A stretch of 17,033 bases of DNA from an uncultured Bacteroides sp. (GTDB lineage: Bacteria > Bacteroidota > Bacteroidia > Bacteroidales > Bacteroidaceae), in assembly GCA_900557355.1 (NCBI GenBank), contig USSR01000065.1, forward strand, positions 1-17,033. The letters are read 5' to 3'. The position numbers were made by a program, and so were the translations under genes. Position 1 is the stretch's first letter; every line of letters starts with the position of its first letter. A model generated the notes under the pieces. It was given only the letters and a program-made list of their open reading frames with translations, did no database searches and was not told the origin of the DNA. Below are positions 9,801 through 16,587 of the stretch, one piece after another.

Positions 9801-10862
9801 GACATCATGCACCTGATCGTTAACCAGCGACCGGCTGTTGCCCGGTGAGTGCCGGAACCATTCATAGCTCTGGTAGCGGTTATTCCGGATTGTGACTCCG
9901 GCGGGGTAGTTGGCAAGCCAGATACGGTCCCCGCCATCCACATAAATGTCATTGATATTGTCTCCGTTCATGCCGTTGTGGCTGGCGTAGTCGGCGGTTA
10001 TATAGGGTTTGGGCACTAGCGAGTCCATATCCATCCTGTATACCCCCCTTCCGCCCGTGGCTATCAGCAGCTCCCGGTCATTGAGAGGGGTGATCCGGTT
10101 GACGGCCACATTCCGCAGCGTACTGCCTGCGGACACTCCGTATACAAGTATGCCCTTCCTGAAGGTTCCCACGAACAGTTTCTTCGAACCGGGGTGGTAG
10201 TAGAGTTCGCTGACCGGCGTCCGGATGCTGTCCGTGTCCGCAAGCGCCTCAAGGACACCGTCCCTTTCCCGTACCGGAAAAAGTCCGTTCACGGTACCGA
10301 TGAAAAGGTTTGTACCGTCCGTCTCGCTGATAGCGGTTATATCACCTCTTAAACGGGAGACCAGCCGCTGCGCAATGCCTGTGCGGGTGTCATAGCGGAT
10401 GATATGGTCACCCTGACAGAGCCATATGCGGTCCCCACGGTCCATATAGGCGTAACAGAGCATGCCCGTGGCGAAGTCATCCTGAAGACCGGGTATCCTG
10501 TATACCATCCGGAAACGGTCATGGAGGGTGTCGTAATGGAAAATACGGCCTTTCCTTCCCACAACCCACAGCGTGTTCTCCGTGTCGGTGTAGAGCCAGT
10601 TCAGATTGACTTGCGGGGCCACCTTCAGATTGCCGTCAAGAACAGTGTAATGCCTGATCCGCTTGCCGTCATAACGGTCCATCCCCTCCTGGGTGAGGAA
10701 CCACATGTATCCCCTCCCGTCTTTTTGGATACGGTAAATCCTCCGGTTACTCAATCCGTCCTCTATTCCCAAGTATTTATATATCTGGGCTCCGCACATG
10801 GAGGAAATTCCCAGCATGAGGAATGCGGACAGTATTCTTCCCATATTCCGAACACGTGTCAT
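6897..10862 (-). CDS. Hybrid two-component system (HTCS) sensor-regulator, full length
   Basis: This 1321-residue protein has the complete HTCS architecture, which joins sensor kinase and transcription factor in one inner-membrane protein. In order: signal peptide (about 1-25); periplasmic two-component-regulator propeller repeats (about 28-640, with units such as DRIWLANYPAGV and DLWFATSNGIS); Y_Y_Y domain (about 690-755); one transmembrane helix (about 770-793); HisKA with H813 in HDVRTPLT; HATPase with N926/N930, DTGIGIPP (958-965) and GNGVGL (988-993); receiver with E1075/D1076, phospho-acceptor D1118, T1148 and K1170; and a C-terminal AraC-type double helix-turn-helix ending near 1315. 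All key residues are present and there is no frame break. HTCSs usually sense a glycan fragment and control an adjacent utilisation locus, but none lies beside it here. Met7 is an alternative start giving a more compact signal peptide. Confidence 0.95.
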   Translation of the reverse strand: MTRVRNMGRILSAFLMLGISSMCGAQIYKYLGIEDGLSNRRIYRIQKDGRGYMWFLTQEGMDRYDGKRIRHYTVLDGNLKVAPQVNLNWLYTDTENTLWVVGRKGRIFHYDTLHDRFRMVYRIPGLQDDFATGMLCYAYMDRGDRIWLCQGDHIIRYDTRTGIAQRLVSRLRGDITAISETDGTNLFIGTVNGLFPVRERDGVLEALADTDSIRTPVSELYYHPGSKKLFVGTFRKGILVYGVSAGSTLRNVAVNRITPLNDRELLIATGGRGVYRMDMDSLVPKPYITADYASHNGMNGDNINDIYVDGGDRIWLANYPAGVTIRNNRYQSYEWFRHSPGNSRSLVNDQVHDVIEDSEGDLWFATSNGISLLQPAVGRWRSFLSRSDGIQDGGNHIFLTLCEVSPGVICAGGYASGLYRIEKKTGRVEYFPPSFAAEGRPDQYINDIGKDSGGCIWTGGCHNLKRFDPHDGTVRLYPVPGPITAILEKAPEWMWIGTGMGLYLLDGHGGTCRHIAFPVEAVHVYALYQAPDGLLYIGTGGAGLLVYDSVEDRFVRQYQTENCALISNNIHTIVPRADGTLLLGTENSVALFRRESGTFRNWTAEQGLASVCLNAGVSTFRHGESFVFGSNTGAVMFPSDMRIPAPHFSRMLLRDFMISYRPVYPGDKGSPLREDIDNTVRLELAYDQNTFSLEAVSINYDYPSNILYSWKLEGLYEGWSHPVQSGRIQFTSLPPGNYTLRIRAVSNEEKYKVYEERSLGLSVARPLWAGTWAIAGYASLCVLAGVVSFRVAMLRRQKRISDEKTCFFIHTAHDVRTPLTLIKAPLEEVVEKDMVKAEGMDNVRMALKSVDGLLGLVTSLIDFESTDNYTLRLHVSEYELNSYLETTCEAFRTYASIRDIDITRESGFPYLNVRFDKDKMDSILKNILSNALKYTPRGGSIQVRAFADRHVWGVEVEDTGIGIPPEERKKLFRNHFRGSNAVNLQVAGNGVGLMMVHRLVRLHGGRVRVTSTEGKGTMVCVIFPLRSRRLDKACPVASPRKQDTGETRMGPDCGPMREILPTMTGGDRQRILIVEDNDDLRTYLEGLLKEEYLVQTCSNGRDALLVAREYNPDLILSDVMMPEMGGDELCASVKSDIETSHIPVMLLTALGDEKDMLEGLENGADAYITKPFSINVLRANIRNILANRALLKRAYAGLEDGVGQVPPDCHNTRDWKFMASVRECVMKNIDNPGFCVDMLCGMQNMSRTGFFNKLKALTGHAPADYIRSMRLQYAAQLLREKDCSITEISDDSGFSDVRYFREVFRKYYGMSPSEYRNSMRG

Positions 10863-10890
10863 TCTGATGTAAATTAGACAACAACTGTTG

Positions 10891-10922
10891 CAAATATATA
10901 AAAATATAAATTAATATACAAA
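10891..10922 (-). promoter_or_regulatory. Bacteroides-type promoter for the HTCS gene
   Basis: On the minus strand TATATTTG (complement of 10891-10898) matches the -7 consensus TAnnTTTG exactly. TTTG (complement of 10919-10922) lies 20 bases upstream, where the -33 element is expected. The box is about 28 bases before the ATG at 10862 and is surrounded by very A+T-rich DNA. A short near-palindrome (caactgttg, 10882-10890) lies between the box and the start codon. Transcription start is predicted, not shown. Confidence 0.65.
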
Positions 10923-10923
10923 T

Positions 10924-11276
10924 TTAAACATAACCTCGGATGTCGGCATCAGGCGGTATGTCCTCAATGTCATGTACCCCGGAAAATAGCTGCATACGGG
11001 ACCGGCCCATGATATGAACATATTCCGAGAGGCGGTTGTTCAATTGACCCGACGGAATTATGGCTTGCCGGGCTCGGGACTGTCCGCAAGGGTACGTTGG
11101 TCCGGTGTGCGGAATACCATCCATACCTCCGGTCCGAATTTATATCCGCGGGTGGTACAGGTGCCGGTCGAGGTTTGGCAGCCCCCAATAAAGCGGGCCG
11201 AATTGTTTGTAAGCACTCTTACCCTCATGCCCGATTTATAGATAATCTTCCAACAGTAAGAAGTTATAATTCGCAT
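10924..11276 (-). other. Unassigned minus-strand coding-like remnant, two frames
   Basis: Two overlapping minus-strand frames look more protein-like than chance: 11276-11058 (containing TRGYKFGPEVWMVFRTPDQR) and 11124-10924 (containing QLNNRLSEYVHIMGRSRMQL and ending DIRGYV). They could be one gene split by a frameshift near 11060-11075. The plus strand (11014-11241) also has an open frame (ending AELFVSTLTLMPDL), so strand is uncertain. I do not recognise a family. The setting next to conjugative-element debris suggests a decayed accessory gene. Confidence 0.3.
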
Positions 11277-11417
11277 TTAAGAACAATGGCGGGCATTTCT
11301 TGTTAATATTATAATCATATAAAAGAGGCGCATCCGTTAGTGCCAGATTTGTTCACCACTTTCATCGTTGCGTATCGTATTGCGAGTTGTCCGTATCAGA
11401 TGTTTATCCCCTCTTTC

Positions 11418-11640
11418 TTAAGACTTCCTGAGAACTGCCTGGGAAAGGACGGCTTTCCGCATTGCGACTTCATCCACAGCCCTTGGCGGTATAGCCATGC
11501 CTTTCACGGGGACTACGGTTGATTCATGCGACACAGCAGATTCCGGTGCTATAACAGGGTTGCCTACATACTTGTGCCTCTTTTCAGCTTGCTGTCCAGA
11601 TCCGAGTTGCGCACTTTACCCGCAGGTTGGACGGTTGTAC
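11418..11640 (-). other. Unassigned minus-strand coding-like remnant upstream of IS66
   Basis: On the minus strand one frame reads AGKVRNSDLDSKLKRGTSM and stops; the next frame over continues KRHKYVGNPVIAPESAVS... to LSQAVLRKS with a stop at 11418-11420. The pattern fits one coding sequence broken by a frameshift near 11570-11580. I do not recognise the protein. With the helicase tail on the other side of the IS66 element it is probably part of a degraded conjugative or mobilisable element. The remaining sequence between 11277 and 11417 shows nothing I can name. Confidence 0.3.
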
Positions 11641-11681
11641 ATAACAATATTGATCTTTTTGGGGGCTAAAAGTCGAATATC

Positions 11682-11689
11682 CCCTTAAA
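11682..11689. repeat. Target-site duplication, left copy (IS66)
   Basis: CCCTTAAA directly precedes the IS66 left end and is repeated exactly at 14381-14388 directly after the right end. Eight bases is the duplication length known for IS66-family elements. Confidence 0.93.
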
Positions 11690-11715
11690 GTAAGCGCCTG
11701 AGTAAGTACATCTTC
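11690..11715 (+). repeat. IS66 left terminal inverted repeat
   Basis: It begins GTAAGCGCCTGAG and ends with TACATCTTC; the GTAAGCG core and the TACATCTT block are shared with the right end. Confidence 0.88.
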
Positions 11716-11764
11716 TACAGTTCATTTTCCCTCCTTACTTTTGCTGCAAAAAAAATAATATCCT

Positions 11765-12199
11765 ATGATGCAGCGACGTAAACACATGATGAGCAGAGAA
11801 AAATTTATCTCCGTTCTTTTCCGTCAGCAGCAGAGTGGTTTGTCCATTGCTGATTTTTGTGAGAATGAAGGTTATAGCCGTAGTAGATTCTATCTTTGGA
11901 AACAAAAATACGGTATAACGGAGCGGGAGTTATTGGCAGAAGCCTCCCGCTTAGGGGTTAAAGACAGCTTTGTCCCCATAGTAATCAATGGCGACACGCC
12001 ATCCCCCGGTATATCTCACGAGGCTCCCCTGCCATCTCCCCAGCCTAGCGTCCCCTTTCCCTTGAAAGGAAAGGACAGCTCTGAAATATCCTTGGAATTA
12101 CCCAACGGATTGAAGTTGAAGTTTAAAGGGTCTTCCGGCTGTGAAGCTGCCCTGAATCTGATCTCTAAAATATATAATGCCAATGTTCTGCCTAAATGA
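11765..12199 (+). CDS. tnpA: IS66 family accessory protein TnpA
   Basis: This 144-residue protein has the N-terminal helix-turn-helix domain typical of IS66 TnpA: EKFISVLFRQQQSGLSIADF followed by CENEGYSRSRFYLWKQKYGI. The C-terminal half has the usual ISLELPNGLKLKFKGSSG segment. TnpA is required, with TnpB, for IS66 transposition and is thought to bind DNA. ATG 11765 is followed at once by another ATG; ATG 11789 or 11792, just before SREKF, is the start many relatives would use. Its 3' end overlaps the start of tnpB, as is usual in this family and consistent with translational coupling. No lesion is seen. Confidence 0.9.
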   Translation: MMQRRKHMMSREKFISVLFRQQQSGLSIADFCENEGYSRSRFYLWKQKYGITERELLAEASRLGVKDSFVPIVINGDTPSPGISHEAPLPSPQPSVPFPLKGKDSSEISLELPNGLKLKFKGSSGCEAALNLISKIYNANVLPK

Positions 12200-12548
12200 C
12201 AGCATGAGATATTTCCTGTGCCCCGGTTATACGGACATGAGGAAAGGTATGTTCACTCTTTGCGGCCTTGTGCATGAGAGGATGGGAGGCGACATCAGAA
12301 GTGGGGAGGTATTCATTTTCTACAACCGTTTCCGGACCAAGATAAAATTGCTCCATGCCGAACCGGGCGGTCTGGTCCTTTATGAGAAACTGCTTGAAGA
12401 AGGCACCTTCAAGATACCCGCCTATAATCCTGCCACCCGTTCTTACCCCATGACCTGGAGTGACCTGGTCGTTATGGTGGAAGGCATCAATGAAGATGTC
12501 AGCAAAGGCAGGCAAAGACGGCTTTCCAATTTGAAAAAGCATTGGTAA
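12177..12548 (+). CDS. tnpB: IS66 family accessory protein TnpB (Orf2-like)
   Basis: This 123-residue protein matches the IS66 Orf2 family over its full length: CPGYTDMRKGMFTLCGLV (the DMRKG motif is diagnostic), then GEVFIFYNRFRTKIKLLHAE, GLVLYEKLLEEGTFKIP and a C-terminal WSDLVVMVEGI. ATG 12183 (MFCLNDSMRY) is an equally good start two codons downstream. It overlaps tnpA by 23 bases. The protein is a required helper of transposition with no known catalytic motif. It is intact here. Confidence 0.92.
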   Translation: MPMFCLNDSMRYFLCPGYTDMRKGMFTLCGLVHERMGGDIRSGEVFIFYNRFRTKIKLLHAEPGGLVLYEKLLEEGTFKIPAYNPATRSYPMTWSDLVVMVEGINEDVSKGRQRRLSNLKKHW

Positions 12549-12630
12549 AACAGTTGTAAACAAACAGCTTGAAGGCTTGTTTTTCTTGTTGTTTTTGACT
12601 ATCTTTATATCATCAAAAAAAAGATATTGA

Positions 12631-14216
12631 ATGGCAAAAGAAGATGCAACCGGACAAGCTGTGGAACCCTCAATGGAGCAGCTGCTGGATATCAACCGTA
12701 AACAGAGTGAGATCATCTCAGCCCAGGCAAGGACCATAGAAGAACTCCGGGGTACGATAGTTGAGTTGAACGCCTCCCTGGCATGGCTGAAGAGGAAGGT
12801 GTTCGGAAAGATGAGTGAGAAATGCAAGCCTGTCGATAACGGAGACCCGAAGCTCCCTTTTGACTATGGCGACCTGGAACAGATAGAGGCGGAAATCGAA
12901 GATGCCCGGAGCAGGGCGGCTGAACAGATTACCGTCCCCAAGTCCCGGGCCGCCAATAAAACGCCGCGCCGTAACCGGGTCGTCATGGATAACCTTCCGG
13001 TTGTAACAGTCGTCATCGAACCGGAGAATGTCGATTTAAGCAGATACGTCAAGATAGGCGAGGAACATACCAGGACCCTTGAGATGAAACCCGGCTACCT
13101 CTATGTGAAAGACACGGTACGTCCCACATACGCCCTGAAAAATGAAATGGAGGCCGTTGATAACGGAGAAAAGGCTGTAATAACCGCTCCCATGCCACTG
13201 ATGCCCATATATAAAGGTATGCCAGGGGCTTCCATGCTCGCTGAGGTCCTTTTACAGAAATACGAATATCATGTCCCGTTCTACCGACAAGTGAAACAGC
13301 TGGAACATCTGGGTGTGAAACTGTCCAAAAACACATTGGACGGCTGGTTCAGACCGGTCTGCGAGCTTCTCAGGCCACTTTATCTGGAACTCAGGAAGAA
13401 AGTACTGGCCGCAGATTACTTCCAGGTTGACGAGACCACGCTTCCGGTTATAAACCACGACAGGCATAAAGCCGTAAAAGAATACATCTGGATAGTCCGA
13501 GCGGCTGTGCCGCGTCTGCCTTCTTCCATTACGACAACGGATCGCGTTCACAAAAAGTTGCGGTCAGGCTTTTGAAAAACTTCAAAGGATATCTCCAAAG
13601 TGACGGCCATCCCATTTATGACGCCTTTGAGGATGGGGAGGACGTATGTCTGTGTGGGTGTCTCGCGCATATCCGCAGACATATAGAGCTGTGCAAGGAA
13701 GAAAATCTGGAATATGCCATGCAGGGACTCAAATTTATCCAGGATATGTATAATGTGGAATACATGGCGGATAAACAGGAACTCCCGTATGAAGGACGTG
13801 CTGAATTACGCCAACGTCTATCCAAGCCGATGCTTGACAGCTTTGAACTCTGGCTTAAAAACACATACCCTAAAGTTCTAAAACGAAGTCTTATGGGAAA
13901 AGCCATAGCCTATGCCTACTCCCTGCTGCCAAGAATGAAACCGTATCTCCATGACGGAAGAATTTTCATTGACAACAATCGCTGTGAGAATGCCCTGAGG
14001 CCACTGGTCATATCAAGAAAGAACATGCTGTTCTGCGGAAACCACGAAGCGGCTGAGAATACGGCTATAATCTGTTCCTTGCTTGGCTCATGTAAGGAAC
14101 GTGGTGTCAACCCCAGAGAGTGGCTGAATGATGTGATCAGTAAACTCCCCTATTATCTGGCTCCCAAATCAGACAGAGACCTGAAGGAACTGCTACCGGA
14201 TGTATGGAGAAAATAA
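12631..14216 (+). pseudogene. tnpC: IS66 transposase TnpC, disrupted by one frameshift
   Basis: Two ORFs (12631-13575 and 13572-14216) together make one transposase of about 528 residues, the normal size. The first has the N-terminal leucine-zipper region (IIELRGTIVEL-like, residues 25-60), a basic region (NKTPRRNR) and DYFQVDETTLPVI with the first catalytic Asp at 267. Near 13505-13521 the frame changes: frame 1 reads RLPSSITTT, while frame 3 reads FFHYDNGSRSQKVAVRLLKNF, the expected continuation. A single-base loss just before CCTTCTTCC explains it. The second part has SDGHPIYD (second Asp) and IDNNRCENALRPL (catalytic Glu). All three DDE residues exist but are split between frames. IS66 tnpC is not known to use programmed frameshifting, so I call it a pseudogene; a sequencing error is the alternative. 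Confidence 0.9.
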
Positions 14217-14354
14217 TCAGGACAGTTCCGGGAAAATGCAGGAAAAAACGGGAAAAAGCGAGACTGACACTCAATGACAACCCTGAGATAAGTTGGTATA
14301 TGGAAATTGAGATGCACTTACAATGGAGTGCATCCCACTGAAAAATTGAATGCA

Positions 14355-14380
14355 CAAGATGTAGTTGAGCAGTCGCTTAC
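14355..14380 (-). repeat. IS66 right terminal inverted repeat
   Basis: Read on the minus strand it begins GTAAGCGACTGCT and continues AACTACATCTTG, matching the left repeat at 11690-11715. It ends directly against the right target duplication. Confidence 0.88.
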
Positions 14381-14388
14381 CCCTTAAA
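14381..14388. repeat. Target-site duplication, right copy (IS66)
   Basis: CCCTTAAA, identical to 11682-11689. Confidence 0.93.
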
Positions 14389-14391
14389 AAC

Positions 14392-14427
14392 AAGGAGCTG
14401 ACGCATGTGTACAGCCCCTTATTTTTT
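14392..14427 (+). terminator. Probable rho-independent terminator beside IS66
   Basis: AAGGAGCTG (14392-14400) pairs with CAGCCCCTT (14412-14420) with one A/C mismatch around an 11-base loop, followed by ATTTTTT. It lies just outside the IS, so it belongs to the older host DNA; the IS inserted a few bases upstream of the stem. Which gene it once served is unclear. Confidence 0.6.
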
Positions 14428-14490
14428 GTATAGCCCGGCCTCCTCTGGCATATTGCCGTTGCTTCCATCTGTAACAAGCAAAATCAGAAT

Positions 14491-14660
14491 CTATATGCGG
14501 AACTTTTTGTTCCCGTAGCTGAGAAAGTCCTTCGTGGCATATTTCACACTGAATGGTCCGTAGTCACCGAGAGCCGAATGCGCAATTTGCTTGTCCGGTT
14601 CTGTCACATGCTCGACAGGTTCTCCCGTAGTATCAGTATCCTTGTATGACATAGGCTGCA
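14491..14660 (-). other. Possible minus-strand gene 3' remnant, unrecognised
   Basis: On the minus strand the last 56 or so codons of an open frame read MQPMSYKDTDTTG ... SALGDYGPFSVKYATKDFL and stop at 14491. The residue usage looks coding. The same frame stays open further right (to 15090), but there it lies antisense to the helicase tail and reads as low-complexity Ser-rich shadow, so I limit the remnant to 14491-14660. I do not recognise the family. It probably marks a rearrangement junction near 14660. Confidence 0.3.
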
Positions 14661-14668
14661 TGCTGGCG

Positions 14669-15112
14669 ATGGCTGACCCGGTAGCCGCCGCACGCAATTT
14701 CCTGAACGCATTGGAGAGGATTCCGTCCATCATTGACCAGTACAAGGCGAAGAACGAGGTGCAGGAAAAGGAGGTCTCACAGTTGTAGGAGATAGCCGGG
14801 AAGGTATGGAAGAAGGAGGACGAACTGAAACAGTTGAAGTCCGAACTTGCAGCACTCGACCGAAAGATACAGTTGGAGCTTGAGCCGCCTACGCCCGAAG
14901 TCGCCGAAAAGGAGAATGACGGACAGGAGGTCAAACCGGATGCGGAAGGTGTACGAAACGTATCTCCACAACACACCGAAGATGTGCCGCAGATACGCAG
15001 CTCGGTGAATGAACGCAGTCCGTCTGGCAATTTTATTGCCGACCACATCATCATCGGGCGGCCGGGATTCAACGTCCGTGACGAGTGCAAACCGAAAGGT
15101 ATAAAAATGTGA
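14669..15112 (+). pseudogene. C-terminal tail of a large conjugative-element helicase/DNA methylase, with a nonsense codon
   Basis: The frame reads ADPVAAARNFLNALERIPSI, then KEVSQL, TAG at 14786-14788, then EIAGKVWKKEDELKQLKSEL, ALDRKIQLELEPPTPEVAEK and HIIIGRPGF, ending KPKGIKM. The KKEDELKQLKSELAALDRKI segment is characteristic of the very C-terminus of the roughly 1900-residue SNF2-helicase/N6-methylase proteins carried by Bacteroidales conjugative transposons. In those proteins the sequence around the stop normally reads QLQEI, so TAG replaces a Gln codon (CAG to TAG). No helicase or methylase motif remains; this is only a fragment. The family assignment is from memory of the motif, so moderately sure. 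Confidence 0.65.
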
Positions 15113-15285
15113 ACGAGTGTGCGGATATATATGGCAGGATTGGGAACATACCATTCCTTTTCCTGCTTTTTCCATCAATATGACATAATGGCAAGGATAC
15201 CATACAACAAGCCCTCGATTATATCAAAATAGGGTGTTGAAAGTAAATCGTCATGGCAAATCCGCCATATATTCAGTATTTTCGC

Positions 15286-15293
15286 TAATTTTG
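15286..15293 (+). promoter_or_regulatory. Candidate -7 box for the membrane AraC regulator
   Basis: TAATTTTG matches the Bacteroides -7 consensus TAnnTTTG and lies 26 bases before the ATG at 15320. No good TTTG -33 element is seen about 20 bases upstream; a small inverted repeat, ATGGC-aaatcc-GCCAT (15253-15268), lies there instead. The wider spacer 15113-15285 shows no gene. Confidence 0.5.
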
Positions 15294-15319
15294 CATTCAA
15301 AATAGTTAGGCATAATAAA

Positions 15320-16444
15320 ATGGAACCATCTATATACAGTTATTCACTTTGTATTGCGCTACCGTTGATGTTGTTCTTCGGCTTTTATTTTTTGTTGGCT
15401 CCAACCTCGGAAAAAGCCATTTTCAATAATTATCTGCGTTCCCGGCGAATTATGGGGGTAGCCATACTGTTACTTGCCGCCAACTATTCGGTACATTTCT
15501 TTTTTGGAATCAGGTTCAAGAATACCGATGCCGCCATCCTGATGAACCTGTCCACCTATTTTTTGTGCTACTGGTTGTTCAGTTCGGCCCTCACCACTCT
15601 GCTTGACCGCTTTTATATCACCAAACGTCGGTTACGGACGCATATCTGTCTATGGATACTGTTTTCCATCCTTTCCGGCATCGTTCTGCTGTTGTTACCA
15701 AAAGGTGGTTTACAGACAACGGTGATGTTTGCCTTGGCCGCATGGTTGGTTATCTATGGGCTGTTCTTGACCCGTAGGCTTCTCCGGGCCTATCACAGGG
15801 TCATCCGCATTTTCGATGACACCCGTGCGGACGACATCGGTGCCTATATCAAATGGCTTTCCATTTTCACCTACTGGGCTGTCACATTCGGGGTGGGATG
15901 CGGACTGCTGACATTCCTGCCTGATGAATACGTCTATATCTGGATTCTGTCATCGGTACCGTTTTACATTTATCTCTTCCTTTGCTATCTGAACTATCTG
16001 CTGTTTTACGAACAGGTGGAAAACGCGATGGAAGATGGCATGACTTCTGAAGAGGAAGACCTGTGTGACACCACAAACCGGGAACAGGCACAGAGGCAGG
16101 ATACTCCTTTTTTCCATGCCGAAATAGCGAAAAAAATCAAAGGTTGTATCGATGCGGACGGTTATATCCGGCCCGGCCTTACCATAAAGGAGCTTTCAGA
16201 TGTGCTTCATACCAACCGTACCTACCTGTCCGGGTACATCAAAACTACGTATGACATGTCGTTCCGCGATTGGATTATCGGACTTCGTATAGAATATGCG
16301 AAACGTCTGCTTGCGCGATATCCGAGGTTGACGGTTGCCGACATCTCCGAGAAATCCGGTTTTTTGTCACCAAGCCATTTTATAAGGCTGTTCAAGGAAA
16401 ATGCGGGCTGTACCCCTAAATGGAGGAAAACAGAGGCGGAATAA
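15320..16444 (+). CDS. Membrane-anchored AraC-family transcriptional regulator
   Basis: This 374-residue protein has an N-terminal half of about seven transmembrane helices (roughly residues 8-27, 44-63, 72-97, 107-127, 132-152, 178-199, 204-230). A charged linker follows (EDGMTSEEEDLCD), then a C-terminal AraC DNA-binding domain (about 270-370). The first helix-turn-helix is near TIKELSDVLHTNRTYLSGYI (288-307); the second is near TVADISEKSGFLSPSHFIRL (338-357), ending in the family signature FKENAGCTPKWRK. The design suggests a regulator that senses a signal in or across the inner membrane and binds DNA while tethered there; the signal is unknown. The downstream lipoprotein gene on the same strand, after a repeat-bearing 346-base spacer, is the obvious candidate target. 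No lesion is seen. Confidence 0.9.
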   Translation: MEPSIYSYSLCIALPLMLFFGFYFLLAPTSEKAIFNNYLRSRRIMGVAILLLAANYSVHFFFGIRFKNTDAAILMNLSTYFLCYWLFSSALTTLLDRFYITKRRLRTHICLWILFSILSGIVLLLLPKGGLQTTVMFALAAWLVIYGLFLTRRLLRAYHRVIRIFDDTRADDIGAYIKWLSIFTYWAVTFGVGCGLLTFLPDEYVYIWILSSVPFYIYLFLCYLNYLLFYEQVENAMEDGMTSEEEDLCDTTNREQAQRQDTPFFHAEIAKKIKGCIDADGYIRPGLTIKELSDVLHTNRTYLSGYIKTTYDMSFRDWIIGLRIEYAKRLLARYPRLTVADISEKSGFLSPSHFIRLFKENAGCTPKWRKTEAE

Positions 16445-16474
16445 TACGGTGTGTTATGGATGGAGGAATAGCCC

Positions 16475-16526
16475 AAACGACAAAAAATAGCCTAAACTAC
16501 AAAACTAAAATGTTCTAAACCACAAA
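16475..16526 (+). repeat. Three direct repeats AAACnACAAA (candidate regulator sites)
   Basis: AAACGACAAA (16475-16484), AAACTACAAA (16494-16503) and AAACCACAAA (16517-16526) are identical except for the central base. Start-to-start spacings are 19 and 23 bases, roughly two helical turns. They lie between the AraC regulator and the next gene. AraC-family proteins commonly bind direct repeats about two turns apart, so these are candidate binding sites. Confidence 0.55.
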
Positions 16527-16587
16527 GATGTGCGATTCTGACAATTGAGACAATTTTTATAGGCAAGAATCGGGCTGAATTTAAATC

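Larger units (their letters stand above)
11690..14380 (+). mobile_element. IS66-family insertion sequence, complete ends (2691 bp)
   Basis: The element is bounded by imperfect terminal inverted repeats starting GTAAGCG (11690-11715 and the complement of 14355-14380; I count 20 matches in 25 positions) and by a perfect 8-bp direct repeat of the target, CCCTTAAA. It carries the standard three genes in order: tnpA, tnpB and tnpC. The boundaries are therefore exact. The tnpC frame is broken, so this copy probably cannot transpose by itself. A possible -7 box, TACTTTTG at 11736-11743, lies 21 bases before tnpA. The element sits in decayed conjugative-element DNA and splits it. Confidence 0.95.

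Noticed and set aside
13505..13575. Programmed frameshift joining the two halves of IS66 tnpC
   Set aside because: No slippery heptamer is evident where the homology switches frame, and IS66 transposases are normally made from one continuous frame.
3269..14788. In-frame TAG/TAA codons at Gln positions (4010, 14786 and perhaps 3269) as possible stop-codon recoding
   Set aside because: Frameshifts occur in the same genes, TAA and TGA are hit as well as TAG, and intact genes here (for example HTCS and GDPD) use normal stops. Ordinary C-to-T decay explains it.
14661..15090. Minus-strand extension of the ORF ending at 14491
   Set aside because: It is antisense to the helicase tail and reads as Ser/Phe-rich low-complexity sequence, typical of a shadow frame.
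15131..15258. Three copies of ATGGCA upstream of the AraC gene (15131, 15188, 15253)
   Set aside because: Six bases at irregular spacing of 57 and 65 is weak, and flanking bases are not conserved.
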